64,000 bases of DNA from Chitinophagaceae bacterium (GCA_020437365.1 JAGQWM010000001.1:1-64000); one strand, 5' to 3'; positions 52,783 through 62,573 are shown, numbered from the stretch's first letter. Numbers and translations: made by a program. The notes: generated from the letters alone by a model not told the origin.

Positions 52783-53071
52783 TTCTTATGGGTTTGAATA
52801 TGAATTATCCAAGTGTCCCACAGAAATATTGGATGTTAGTTTTGGTTACGACACCCCAGTCTGTCAAAAAATTATTTTTTCATAAGAGTTGCAGTATGAA
52901 ACTGAACCGGTACGGAAAAATATCGTAGTTTTACGAGGGTTTATGTGGTTTTCTGTAACAATGACAAACCTAATAACTGGGCAGTATAATTGCAAGTTTT
53001 TTGCAATTATTTTTTTAACTATGGCTAAATAAAAATGAAATTCCGTTTTAAATGAAACTCAAATTGTAAAA
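52783..53071 (+). other. Leader region of the ABC-2 exporter operon
   Basis: It holds a -7-like box TAGTTTTG (52837-52844) and a perfect 8-base hairpin AATTGCAA/TTGCAATT (52988-52995 and 53001-53008) followed by A and seven T. Three minute open frames follow: MAK (53021), MKFRFK (53035-53055) and MKLKL (53052-53069, ATGA overlap). The last one ends two bases before the exporter ATG. Confidence 0.5.
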
Positions 53072-54007
53072 ATGGAAAAAATTATCAGGGTGAAAAACCT
53101 GACCAAAGATTTTAAAGAACTGCGTGCTGTTGATAATCTTTCTTTTGAAGTAACGAAAGGGCAGGTGTATGGTTTTTTAGGACAAAACGGCGCCGGAAAA
53201 TCCACTACCATTAGAATGTTATTGAGTTTGATAAAACCGACGGCCGGTTCTATTGAAATTTTTGGGCTGAATTTATTCCAAAACAGGAAGGAGATTTTAC
53301 GACAAGTAGGTGCCATTATTGAAAAACCGGATTTGTATAAATATTTATCGGTTCTTGAAAATCTTAAAATATTTGCTGCCATGAGTGGCAAACGCCTTAG
53401 CACCCCAAAATTATTGGAACAATTAGCAGTTGTAGGGCTGGCCGACCGGGCACATAGTAAAGTAAAAACTTGTTCGCAGGGAATGAAACAAAGATTAGGC
53501 ATTGCCACTGCATTGGTACATAACCCACAATTGATTCTACTTGATGAACCTACCAACGGGCTCGACCCGCAAGGCATTGTAGATATTCGTAAACTCATTA
53601 TCCGATTGAGTAAAGAGTTGCAAAAAACCGTTTTAATTTCATCACACCAACTCAATGAAGTAGAACTTATAGCCGATGCCATGATTATTATTGATAAAGG
53701 GAAAAAAGTCATGGAAGGAAAAGTGAGTGAATTATTTGATCCGGCAGAAACAGTTGTTGAATTAAAAACAACGGATGATGCATTGATGATTGAAAAAATT
53801 AAACAAGCCGGTTGGCAAAATATTATACAGGAAAAAAGAAGCGATTGCATTTTACTAAAACTTCATAAAAAAGATATTCCATCGATATTGCAAAAACTGG
53901 TGAAGCTGGATATTCCAATTCTTTCATTTTATTCCAGGCATTCTTTAGAAGATTATTTTTTCTCATTAACATCGGCAAAACATGTTTTGGCAGCTACTGA
54001 CAATTGA
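53072..54007 (+). CDS. ABC transporter ATP-binding protein (ABC-2 type exporter)
   Basis: This 311-residue ATPase has Walker A GQNGAGKSTT, a signature read as C-S-Q-G-M (TCSQGMKQRLGIATAL), Walker B LILLDEPTNGLDP and the H-loop SSHQLNEVE. The last ~80 residues are a C-terminal extension as in BcrA/CcmA-like proteins. It powers the permease encoded next, with which it overlaps by 26 bases. Relatives export antibiotics, or lipids and peptides; the substrate is open. Confidence 0.9.
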   Translation: MEKIIRVKNLTKDFKELRAVDNLSFEVTKGQVYGFLGQNGAGKSTTIRMLLSLIKPTAGSIEIFGLNLFQNRKEILRQVGAIIEKPDLYKYLSVLENLKIFAAMSGKRLSTPKLLEQLAVVGLADRAHSKVKTCSQGMKQRLGIATALVHNPQLILLDEPTNGLDPQGIVDIRKLIIRLSKELQKTVLISSHQLNEVELIADAMIIIDKGKKVMEGKVSELFDPAETVVELKTTDDALMIEKIKQAGWQNIIQEKRSDCILLKLHKKDIPSILQKLVKLDIPILSFYSRHSLEDYFFSLTSAKHVLAATDN

Positions 54008-54875
54008 ATTAAAAAAAATATTTAAGCGGCCCCGGACATATATTGCCTTTGGGGCTATTCTTGTAATTGTTTTCCTGATTCAAATTGCAATTAAATACGA
54101 TGGCAAGTCTTATTTTGATTTGTTGCTGAATAACCTGTCCGGTTCATTTGAGTTTGACGATGATTTCAAACACAAATTCATCAATGGGTATTTGATTTGT
54201 TTTGTTATTCTGAATACATTATTAATTCAAATGCCATTGCTTGTGGCATTAGTGGCCGGTGATGCAATTGCCGGCGAAGCCAATATGGGTACCTTACGTT
54301 TGTCATTGACCAAGCCTGTCAGCCGGACCGAATATATGATTGTCAAATTTGTTGCTTCCTTTATTTATACGATTGCATTATTGGTATTGATGGCCATTTT
54401 TGCTTTGTTGGGCAGTATGTTTATTTTCGGTACCAATGACATGGTTGTACTTCGCTCTGAAGGAATTGAATTAATCAAACAGTCAGATGTGTTGTGGCGT
54501 TACCTGGCAGCATTTGGATATGCCGCTATTGCACTTACTACCGTTTCGGCCATTGCATTTTTGTTTAGTGTACTTGCTGAAAATTCTATCGGTCCTATCA
54601 TTGCAACGATGAGTATTGTTTTGGTCTTTACTATTTTATCGCAAATGAATATCCCTTTTTACGATGATACCATAAAACCGTATTTGTTTACAACACATAC
54701 TGTAGCCTGGAAAGGGTTTTTCTATGTGAAAGCAGATGCCAGCGGCACAACAATTAATGGGAGTATAGAAAATTTACCGGCTATCATGCGAAGCTTGGGC
54801 ATCCTTGTGATGTATATTTTCGTCTTCTTCGGTATAGCCACATGGATTTTTAATAAAAAAGATATTCTTACTTGA
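53982..54875 (+). CDS. ABC-2 family transporter permease
   Basis: This 297-residue protein has six hydrophobic segments. The first follows a short basic N-terminus (KIFKRPRTYIAFGAILVIVFLIQIAI). Then comes VALVAGDAIAGEANMGTLRLSLTKPVSRTEYMIVKF, the typical ABC-2 coupling region, and three helices to the end. It forms the membrane channel for the ATPase encoded just upstream. Its stop codon overlaps a TTG at 54872 (TTGA) that could start the next gene. Confidence 0.9.
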   Translation: MFWQLLTIELKKIFKRPRTYIAFGAILVIVFLIQIAIKYDGKSYFDLLLNNLSGSFEFDDDFKHKFINGYLICFVILNTLLIQMPLLVALVAGDAIAGEANMGTLRLSLTKPVSRTEYMIVKFVASFIYTIALLVLMAIFALLGSMFIFGTNDMVVLRSEGIELIKQSDVLWRYLAAFGYAAIALTTVSAIAFLFSVLAENSIGPIIATMSIVLVFTILSQMNIPFYDDTIKPYLFTTHTVAWKGFFYVKADASGTTINGSIENLPAIMRSLGILVMYIFVFFGIATWIFNKKDILT

Positions 54876-54877
54876 TT

Positions 54878-55591
54878 ATGATGAAAAAAAAATATTGCAT
54901 AAAAAATTTAATCTCGATCATGGTGATGTCCATTATTGGATTTAGCATGCCGGTCAATGCGCAGCCGCCGCAAACAGTTATTCAAAATGTACAGGCAAAA
55001 TTGAAAAAAGTGAAAAATTATGTGGCCACCGGTAGAATGAAAACCAATGTGATTTTTATCAAAGCACCTATTGCCAAAGTAAAAGTGTATTACAAAAGCC
55101 CGAACCTTTTGCAAATAAAAAACGAATCAGGCATTTCATTTATACCGAAAGGAGCTATCAATATCAACCTGAATTCTATTTTTGTCGATCCCGATGGCTT
55201 TGATTTGATAGATATGGGTAAAGATGCATCCACTTCCTGGCGGGTAATAAAACTATTGCCCAAAGATGAAAACGCCAATATTGTTTTATCAACTTTATAT
55301 ATTGACACCAAAAACTGGTTGATACAAAAAGCTACAACGACAACAAAGGAGAATGGTACTTACGAACTACGGATGACTTATGGAAAATATGCCGATTGGG
55401 GTTTGGCCGATAAAGTTGTATTCCGCTTCAATACAGAAAATTATAAATTGCCCAAAGGCATCACATTTGATTATGACGATGGCTCCGATAATAAAACGAA
55501 TAGCCAACTCAAAAAGAAAAAAGGTGAATTGATCATTAATTATTCATCTTACGTTATCAATAAAGGGTTACCTGATACTGTCTTTCAATAA
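54878..55591 (+). CDS. LolA-like outer-membrane lipoprotein carrier-type protein
   Basis: This 237-residue exported protein has a signal peptide (NLISIMVMSIIGFSMPVNAQ). The rest resembles LolA/LppX-type half-barrels: VIQNVQAKLKKVKNYVATGRMKTNVIF, VKVYYKSPNLLQIKNESGISFIP, LYIDTKNWLIQKATTTTKENGTYELRMTYGKY. I use ATG 54878; TTG 54872, which overlaps the permease stop, is an alternative. Such proteins carry hydrophobic ligands, so it may receive the substrate of the exporter encoded upstream. It is convergent with pdxA (three bases between stops). Confidence 0.75.
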   Translation: MMKKKYCIKNLISIMVMSIIGFSMPVNAQPPQTVIQNVQAKLKKVKNYVATGRMKTNVIFIKAPIAKVKVYYKSPNLLQIKNESGISFIPKGAININLNSIFVDPDGFDLIDMGKDASTSWRVIKLLPKDENANIVLSTLYIDTKNWLIQKATTTTKENGTYELRMTYGKYADWGLADKVVFRFNTENYKLPKGITFDYDDGSDNKTNSQLKKKKGELIINYSSYVINKGLPDTVFQ

Positions 55592-55594
55592 AAA

Positions 55595-56680
55595 TTATTC
55601 TTCAATGGCTTCATCTTTGGCATTGGCCATAATGGTGCGAGTCATATTTCTGAGAGGATTGCTTCTCATTTCGGCGTAGCCATTTCTCCTGTTTAAAATA
55701 TCAATACACTCAAAAACAGAAGTCATAAATGATAAATGATTGGCTTTATTTTTTCCGGCTATATCAAATGCTACACCATGGTCGGGTGAAGTACGTACTG
55801 CCGGTAAGCCTGCTGTGAAATTGACACCTTCGCCAATAGCCAGTGCTTTAAATGGAATCAAACCCTGGTCGTGGTACATGGCCAGTACGGCATCAAAATT
55901 TTCATATCCTTGGCGGGCAAAAAAAGCATCGGCACTATACGGCCCAACGACCAGTTGGTTATTATTTTTTGCTTCCCGGATTGCAGGTTTGATGATTTGC
56001 TCTTCTTCGCTGCCAATTAAACCTTCATCGCCGGCATGTGGGTTGAGTCCGAGCACTGCAATTTTGGGTTTGTCAATACCAAAATCCTGTTGCAAACTTT
56101 TGTGCATGATATTGAGTTTGCTGACGATTTTTTCTTTTGTGATATGTGCTGAAATTTCTTTGACAGGTACATGTTCGGTCACCAGGGCTACCCTGAAATT
56201 ATTGGCACACAACATCATCACCACATCGGGCATAGTGAACATTTCTTTCAGAAAAGGCGTATGGCCGGTATAAGTAAAATCGGGGGTTTGAATATTTTTT
56301 TTGTGAATGGGTGCTGTTACCAATCCATCTATTTGTTTTTGTTTGAGTGCAGCTACGGCAGTTTGTAAAGAAAGAATTGCATATTTACCACCTTCATCGG
56401 TCAACATGCCGGGATTAATATTTACATTTTCTTCCCAACATTGGAATAAATTAATTGTATTAGGTTTTATTTTATCAAACTCTTTTGTAATCTGGTAATT
56501 GAAATTATATTCCGGAATAGATTTTTTATAAAAATTTATGACTTTATTGGAGGCAAAAACAATCGGTGTACAATATTGTAAAATCCGCTGGTCCGAAAAA
56601 GTCTTGATGATGATTTCAATGCCGATACCGTTCAGGTCGCCACAGCTAATGCCAATCACCGGTTTATCTGAATGATGCAT
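55595..56680 (-). CDS. pdxA: 4-hydroxythreonine-4-phosphate dehydrogenase
   Basis: This 361-residue enzyme of the DXP-dependent vitamin B6 pathway oxidises 4-phosphohydroxy-L-threonine with NAD. The family motifs are present: PVIGISCGDLNGIGIEIIIK, GLVTAPIHKKNI, TGHTPFLKE (zinc His), GLNPHAGDEGLIG, VLAMYHDQGLIPFKAL (second zinc His) and RTSPDHGVAFDIAGKNKA (third). It is monocistronic here; PdxJ is not in the window. Confidence 0.93.
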   Translation of the reverse strand: MHHSDKPVIGISCGDLNGIGIEIIIKTFSDQRILQYCTPIVFASNKVINFYKKSIPEYNFNYQITKEFDKIKPNTINLFQCWEENVNINPGMLTDEGGKYAILSLQTAVAALKQKQIDGLVTAPIHKKNIQTPDFTYTGHTPFLKEMFTMPDVVMMLCANNFRVALVTEHVPVKEISAHITKEKIVSKLNIMHKSLQQDFGIDKPKIAVLGLNPHAGDEGLIGSEEEQIIKPAIREAKNNNQLVVGPYSADAFFARQGYENFDAVLAMYHDQGLIPFKALAIGEGVNFTAGLPAVRTSPDHGVAFDIAGKNKANHLSFMTSVFECIDILNRRNGYAEMRSNPLRNMTRTIMANAKDEAIEE

Positions 56681-56750
56681 AATGGTAAAATTGGTGGTAA
56701 AAATACTGATTTCAATTGTATTGAAACCTATTACAAAGAATCAATTTTAC

Positions 56751-58631
56751 TTATTGATGGTTTACATATTTATTTTGATGCAAGGCAGAAGTGTCTGTTA
56801 GGGTTTTCATGAATAAAATTATTTGCCGCATTTCTTTTTTTGAAAGTTTGAGTTTTTCAAAAGGCAAAGTCTGATTGGCCGGTGCAATATGCAATCCTTT
56901 GCCACCACCTTTATTATAAAAGTCCATTACTTCTTCCAGCGTTGAAAAAACGCCATTATGCATATACGGAGCTGTGAGTGCAATATTTCTTAAAGTTGGT
57001 GTTTTAAAAGAATGTTTGTAAATATCAGTATGTATAAAATTGTATTTGCCCAAATCTTCATCTAGTGTAGCCGGGTTTTCATTTTTCCCGGCTGGCACGC
57101 CAATGACTTCCGATTCAGTAGAATTGAAAAATGGAGGTACAACGCCGTTGAATAATGGCATGAAATGACAAGTTGCACATTTGGCTTTGCCTGCAAAAAG
57201 ATTAAATCCCTTTTTTTCATCTTTAGACAATTGGGTTTCATCGCCCAGCATGTATTGGTCGAAGCGGGAATTAAGTGAGCTTAATGAACGAACATAACAA
57301 GCAATGGCATTGGCAATCGTAAAAGTATTGAGTGGTTTTTTTTCTTCCGGGTATGCTTTTTGAAATAAAGAAGCATATTGCGGCGATTCTTTTAATACAA
57401 CTACGCTTTTTTGCAATGAACCTTTCATTTCTTCTGCATTGTGTACCACTTCGGTTAGCTGGTTTTCCAAAATATCTTCGCGGCTGTCATAAAACTGGCT
57501 GGTTTGAAATCCTGCATTGTATAAAGTAGGTGTATTTCTGGGCAATAAAGTTTTATTATCTAAGGATAATGGCTTGGCTAATCCATCTGTAAATGCTTTT
57601 TCGGGATGATGGCAGGAAGCACAACTTCGTGTATGGGTGCCTGATAGAATGGGGTCGTTGAATAATAATTTGCCTAATTGGACTCTTTCCGGTGTTACCC
57701 AATATTCTTGAGGAGGCGAGTAAAAATTGATACTAAAAAATCCGGAACCGAAAAATGTAGTATCATCATAATGAATTACCTGGTGCCCGGGCGGAATACC
57801 AATGCCTGTTTTGATTCTTGTATTGACAAATAATTTATACAGCGGATTGATATATTGTGTGATAAATTGGAGCCGGTCAAACTTGTTGAAATTTTCATGT
57901 GCTTGTACATACTGCCTGGCGGCGGCAAGTGTTGAATTGAGTTTTGCAAATCCGGCCGGTGCTTTTTTTTCATAAGCAGGTTGAAGTAAATTCAATAATT
58001 GAATGATACCTTCTATGGATGAAGCAGCTTCCGGCAATGAAAATTGTGCATTGGGTGAATCTAGGCCGGTTATACCTGTAGTAGCAATACTTAAAGTGGC
58101 TGATCGAAGTGCATCCCATACCAATTCATCTTTAAATTTATAGGCCAAGCCGGGTTCTTCCCGGAATCTTTTTATCATTTGTAAAATACCCTCCAGCAAA
58201 CTGTCAATCTTTTTTGGAGAAGTTTCCTGCCAGTCATTATAAAGAACATCTTCGATAGCCTGGAAACCACTTGGCGGTATTATTTTATCTACCACTTCAG
58301 CTTCTATTCTGTTAATAGCCGCACTGTTGATTTGACGGGTTTCATAAGGGTTGAAATAATCTGTAAGTACGGCAAGTTGTTTATACGCCAAACGACATTC
58401 TTTGAAATGTTGAATTAAATCTTTTTTTCCGGGATTATTTTCCGTGGCTTTTTTAAAAGCAAGTAGTTTTTCTTGAAGAGATTGAAGTTGATTGATATAA
58501 TATGTCGTTACCGGCGATACAGGAAAATGTTTTTTGAAGCTGAATTGCAATGAAAATATTATAGCAGATAATAATAAGATGATATTTATTTTCTTAGAAA
58601 TGAATGGGTTGAGTTGTAATAGCGGTTTCAT
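56751..58631 (-). CDS. Imelysin-like/diheme cytochrome c peroxidase fusion
   Basis: I start this at MKPLLQLNPFISKK (626 residues), with a membrane or signal helix at about 15-31. Residues ~45-290 are helical and resemble imelysin-like (EfeO/M75) domains: the segment GFQAIE (122-127), in which imelysins have GxHxxE, is kept except that the His is Gln. Residues ~310-615 are a MauG/CcpA-type diheme peroxidase with heme motifs C337-A-S-C340-H341 and C485-A-T-C488-H489. It would reduce peroxide or oxidise a periplasmic partner. The N-terminal domain may be an iron- or protein-binding module. It is monocistronic. Confidence 0.85.
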   Translation of the reverse strand: MKPLLQLNPFISKKINIILLLSAIIFSLQFSFKKHFPVSPVTTYYINQLQSLQEKLLAFKKATENNPGKKDLIQHFKECRLAYKQLAVLTDYFNPYETRQINSAAINRIEAEVVDKIIPPSGFQAIEDVLYNDWQETSPKKIDSLLEGILQMIKRFREEPGLAYKFKDELVWDALRSATLSIATTGITGLDSPNAQFSLPEAASSIEGIIQLLNLLQPAYEKKAPAGFAKLNSTLAAARQYVQAHENFNKFDRLQFITQYINPLYKLFVNTRIKTGIGIPPGHQVIHYDDTTFFGSGFFSINFYSPPQEYWVTPERVQLGKLLFNDPILSGTHTRSCASCHHPEKAFTDGLAKPLSLDNKTLLPRNTPTLYNAGFQTSQFYDSREDILENQLTEVVHNAEEMKGSLQKSVVVLKESPQYASLFQKAYPEEKKPLNTFTIANAIACYVRSLSSLNSRFDQYMLGDETQLSKDEKKGFNLFAGKAKCATCHFMPLFNGVVPPFFNSTESEVIGVPAGKNENPATLDEDLGKYNFIHTDIYKHSFKTPTLRNIALTAPYMHNGVFSTLEEVMDFYNKGGGKGLHIAPANQTLPFEKLKLSKKEMRQIILFMKTLTDTSALHQNKYVNHQ

Positions 58632-58675
58632 ATAGAAAGGATATCTTTTTCGTAGTCTTACGATAAATAACAAAG

Positions 58676-58683
58676 CAAAACTA
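58676..58683 (-). promoter_or_regulatory. -7 box of the peroxidase gene
   Basis: TAGTTTTG on the minus strand, 44 bases before the ATG at 58631; a TTG lies about 22 bases further upstream. Confidence 0.45.
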
Positions 58684-58791
58684 CTCTAAAGTAGCTTTAA
58701 ATTTTCAATTTTCTTTTGAATTGCTTTTAAATGAATTGATTTAACTCAATCTTTAGCACTTCAATAGAGAACCAATAAAAATCCAATTAGT

Positions 58792-61700
58792 ATGAAACCA
58801 TCTATCCTTTTAAAAGGTATGATAGCTATATGCTTATCTGCCTTTATTTACCCACAGAGCAATTTTGCTCAAACAACTATTTTCCCGGCCAATACCACCT
58901 GGAAATATTTAGACAACAATACCACGCCTACAGGTTGGCCTGCTTCGTATAGCACTTCGGGTTGGTCATCAGGTGCGGCACCACTTGGGTATAGTAACGG
59001 GGTAACCACTACCGTTAGCTATGGCCCCAATCCGAATAATAAATACACCACAACTTATTTTAATAAAGTTGTCAATATACCTGATGTGTCAGTGTACGGT
59101 AGTTTTACTTTTAATCTTGTCAGGGATGATGGGGCTATTATTTATGTCAATGGTGTTGAAGTAATTCGTTCCAATATGCCGAATACGCCATCAATTACAA
59201 AATCTACTTTTGCCAAGGATGTTATTGGCGGCGCTGATGAAACAGCTGTGCACACTTATACCATTGCGGCGCAATATTTTGTAAATGGGAATAATACAAT
59301 TTCCCTTGAATTGCATCAAGCAGATTTAACAAGTAGCGACCTTTCATTTTCTGTAGAAATGTTAGGAAATCCTGCACCTCCATTAACGAAAACATATATT
59401 AATTACAGTGAAAACTGGAAGTTCTTAGATGATGGCACCGACCAGGGAACTGCCTGGAGAGCAAAAACTTTTTCCGACGGGTCATGGAAAATTGGTAACA
59501 GCCAATTAGGGTATAATGATGCCAAAACTGAAACTTGTGTGGCTTCCGGCGGCGGCGGTTCTATTTGTGCACCTACCGGAAACAAATATATTACAACCTA
59601 TTTCCGAAAAGCCATTACGATTGCCAATCCTTCGGTATATAAAAATTTTACTTTGCATGTATATAGAGATGACGGAATTGTAGTCTATGTAAATGGTACG
59701 GAAGTAGTCAGAGATTATATGCCCACCGGAACAATAAATTATAATACCGGTGCTACAACGTATGTACCGGATGATGGGCAAGATGAACAGACGTTCACCA
59801 TTGCGGCTTCTTATTTTTCTGCCGGAACCAATGTGGTGGCAGTAGAAGTACATCAAAATAATGCAACAAGTAGCGATTTGGTATTTAATGCAGAATTAAT
59901 AGCCAATGTACCTACGACAATGATTAACTATGGCGCAACGTGGAAATATTTAGATAATGGGTCTAACCAGGGAACTGCCTGGCAGGCTTCGGGTTTTAAT
60001 GATGTTTCCTGGAAATCAGGTGCCGGTAAATTCGGTTATGGCGACCCGGTAAATACTATTGTTTTTTCAGGTTGCGGTACTTCCAATTATCCTTCACCTG
60101 AAACAGCTAGCCCGTCTTGCGGTACAAAATATATCACTACTTATTTCAGAAAAACAATCAATATTACCGGCTTAATTAATTATGCCAGTTTTACTTTTAA
60201 TGTAATTCGGGATGATGGGTATGTGATTTATGTAAATGGAATTGAAGTCAGCAGGGATAATATGCCGGGTGGTACCATCAATTATACAACACAAGCCTCC
60301 ACCGGATTAGGCGGTTCCGCTGAAACTACACCGGTAAGTTTTGATCTTTCAGTTTGTTCCGGAATTTTAGTAGAAGGGAATAATACCATTGCAGTGGAAA
60401 TGCACCAAAATAGTGGTGGTAGTTCTGACCTGGGTTTTGATTTAGAATTAGTGGGCAATGCAGGCGGCGCTACGGGTACACCTTCCTTAACAAGAGGCCC
60501 CTATTTACAGGTAGGAAGCGAAACCGGAATGACTTTCCGTTGGCGCACCAACACTATTTGTTACGGCCAGGTAAAAGTGGGCTTATCCAATGGCTCATAC
60601 CTTACAGCCAGTGCCGATGAATCTTGTCCGACAACCGAACATATTGTGAGAGTAAATGGGTTAACGGCTGATACAAAATATTTTTACCAAATTGGTGCTA
60701 CGGATGGTACCATTTTGCAAGGCGATGCCAATAATTTTTTCAGAACAAATCCACTTGAAAATACAACTCGTAAAATTCGAATCGTTGCTTTCGGAGATTG
60801 TGGCCGTGGCGATGTATCTCGCCAGGAAGACAACCTGAACAATTACCAAAGTTATCTTTCTGCCAATGGTATAGATGCACCGGATGCCTGGTTGTTATTG
60901 GGCGATAATGCCTATTACCAAGGTACGGATGCGCAATACACAACTAACTTTTTCGATATTTATGGAAGTACAATTTTGAAAAATCATAAATTGTATCCTG
61001 CACCGGGCAATCATGACTATGCCAATAGTTCCAGTAATAAAGCATCAAGGTCAATGCCTTATCACCAGAATTTTAGTGTGCCACAAAATGGTGAAGCCGG
61101 TGGCGTAGCCTCTAATCACCAGAATTTTTACTCGTATAATGTTGGCAACATACATTTTATTTCCATTGATTCTTATGGTACGGAAAGCGATGGTACCAGT
61201 ATTCAAACCAGTGGTAGCAGCTTGTTAAAAACCTGGATTGATGCAGACCTTGCCGCCAATACCAGCAAATGGACAGTAGCCTATTGGCATCATCCTCCTT
61301 ATACGAAAGGAAGTCATAATTCTGATAGTGAAGGCGACCTTGTCAATATCAGAAATAATTTCATTGGCTACCTCGAAGCCCGTGGCGTGGATATGATTAT
61401 TTGTGGTCATACACATGTGTATGAAAGAGGTTATTTAATAAAAAACTATACTGGTAATTGGAGTTCATTTTCCGGTGCCAATGCCGTGAGTATGTCCAGT
61501 GGAAAATATACCAGCAGCTCCGATTGTCCTTATGTCTATAATTCTACGCCTGCTAATCATGGAACCGTATATGTAGTAGAAGGTTCTACCGGTGCCAGTG
61601 GTGGTACCAATAGTGGTTTTGCTTCGGGGCCTATGCCTTTTGCTGTTAATGATGGTGGTGTATTTTATTTTGAAGTAGAAGACAATCGGTTAGATGCCAA

Positions 61701-62508
61701 AATGCTACGCAGGAATGGAACCATCTTCGATCAATTTACCATTATTAAAGATGCCAATAAAACAACGAACTATAACATTGCCAATGGTGCTTCACAAATA
61801 TTGACAGCTTCCTGGCCCAAAACAGGCAACTATACCTGGACAAATACTTCCGGAACGACTCGTTCAGTATCAGTAACACCTCCTGCGAATACAACAACCA
61901 ATTATTCTGTTACAGATGAATACGGCTGTGTGACAGATCAGTTTTCCGTAACTACATCTATTTTATTGCCGGTTTCCATTACTCATTATAATGTAGTATT
62001 AAAAAACAAAAAAGTACACGTAAGCTGGAGTACTTCTTCAGAAGTGAATAATGATTTCTTTACGGTTGAAAGATCTTCCAACGGCGTTGACTTTACTGCA
62101 ATTGGAACGATAGATGGAGCAGGGAATTCAACAGAAACGAAATTTTACAACTTTATTGATGATGACCCGATGTTGGGTACCAGTTACTATCGCTTGTCGC
62201 AAACCGATTTGGATGCACACACGAAATATCATGGTGTAAAAAGAATTGATAATACCGATGACAGATCTTATGTGGTAAAAGTATTAACCGGCAATAATGG
62301 CGAACTGGTACTGCAAATCAATGCTGCTAAAGCGGATAATTACAGAGTGAAAGTCATCGACCTGAATGGCCGGATTGTAAGTGATCAGCAACTGCATTTT
62401 TCCAGTGGCATTAGTACACATCATATTAGTTTACTGCCCGGTATGTATATCTGGGAAGTCAGTAATAGTAACAGAGAAAAGAAAAATGAAAAAGTGATTA
62501 TTCATTAA
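58792..62508 (+). CDS. Secreted purple acid phosphatase-like phosphoesterase with three beta-sandwich modules
   Basis: This is a 1238-residue exported protein (signal peptide ending NFAQ, about residue 26). Three modules of ~175 residues follow (to about 557). Each has WKYLDN or WKFLDD, an RDDGxxxYVNGxEV core and an SSDLxF end. Next is a purple-acid-phosphatase N-domain (SLTRGPYLQVGSETGMTFRWRT), then a metallophosphoesterase with D669 (GDCG), GDN706, GNHD (739-742), WHHPPY and GHTHVYERG. The C-terminus has an Fn3-like module and a T9SS-type ending (YRVKVIDLNGRIVSD ... LLPGMYIWEVSN), although the usual YPNP start is missing. It probably releases phosphate at the cell surface. Confidence 0.87.
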   Translation: MKPSILLKGMIAICLSAFIYPQSNFAQTTIFPANTTWKYLDNNTTPTGWPASYSTSGWSSGAAPLGYSNGVTTTVSYGPNPNNKYTTTYFNKVVNIPDVSVYGSFTFNLVRDDGAIIYVNGVEVIRSNMPNTPSITKSTFAKDVIGGADETAVHTYTIAAQYFVNGNNTISLELHQADLTSSDLSFSVEMLGNPAPPLTKTYINYSENWKFLDDGTDQGTAWRAKTFSDGSWKIGNSQLGYNDAKTETCVASGGGGSICAPTGNKYITTYFRKAITIANPSVYKNFTLHVYRDDGIVVYVNGTEVVRDYMPTGTINYNTGATTYVPDDGQDEQTFTIAASYFSAGTNVVAVEVHQNNATSSDLVFNAELIANVPTTMINYGATWKYLDNGSNQGTAWQASGFNDVSWKSGAGKFGYGDPVNTIVFSGCGTSNYPSPETASPSCGTKYITTYFRKTINITGLINYASFTFNVIRDDGYVIYVNGIEVSRDNMPGGTINYTTQASTGLGGSAETTPVSFDLSVCSGILVEGNNTIAVEMHQNSGGSSDLGFDLELVGNAGGATGTPSLTRGPYLQVGSETGMTFRWRTNTICYGQVKVGLSNGSYLTASADESCPTTEHIVRVNGLTADTKYFYQIGATDGTILQGDANNFFRTNPLENTTRKIRIVAFGDCGRGDVSRQEDNLNNYQSYLSANGIDAPDAWLLLGDNAYYQGTDAQYTTNFFDIYGSTILKNHKLYPAPGNHDYANSSSNKASRSMPYHQNFSVPQNGEAGGVASNHQNFYSYNVGNIHFISIDSYGTESDGTSIQTSGSSLLKTWIDADLAANTSKWTVAYWHHPPYTKGSHNSDSEGDLVNIRNNFIGYLEARGVDMIICGHTHVYERGYLIKNYTGNWSSFSGANAVSMSSGKYTSSSDCPYVYNSTPANHGTVYVVEGSTGASGGTNSGFASGPMPFAVNDGGVFYFEVEDNRLDAKMLRRNGTIFDQFTIIKDANKTTNYNIANGASQILTASWPKTGNYTWTNTSGTTRSVSVTPPANTTTNYSVTDEYGCVTDQFSVTTSILLPVSITHYNVVLKNKKVHVSWSTSSEVNNDFFTVERSSNGVDFTAIGTIDGAGNSTETKFYNFIDDDPMLGTSYYRLSQTDLDAHTKYHGVKRIDNTDDRSYVVKVLTGNNGELVLQINAAKADNYRVKVIDLNGRIVSDQQLHFSSGISTHHISLLPGMYIWEVSNSNREKKNEKVIIH
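58879..60465 (+). repeat. Three tandem ~520-base beta-sandwich modules in the phosphatase gene
   Basis: The modules lie at about 58879-59385, 59395-59910 and 59920-60465. Shared landmarks are WK(Y/F)LD, a GYGD-type turn, TTYF(R/N)K, DDGxxxYVNGxEVxR, NxIxxExHQ and SSDLxFxxEL. Modules 2 and 3 also share the Cys pair around a Gly/Ser-rich loop. Confidence 0.8.
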
Positions 62509-62573
62509 TAGTGAAGTGCATGAATTGAATGTTAAAAAATATGAGGTCTTAATCTTATTCAAAAAACCGAACT

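Noticed and set aside
53059-53850. 263-codon minus-strand frame
   Set aside because: It is antisense to the ABC ATPase, which has all motifs on the plus strand. The protein is Ser/Ile-rich without a family pattern.
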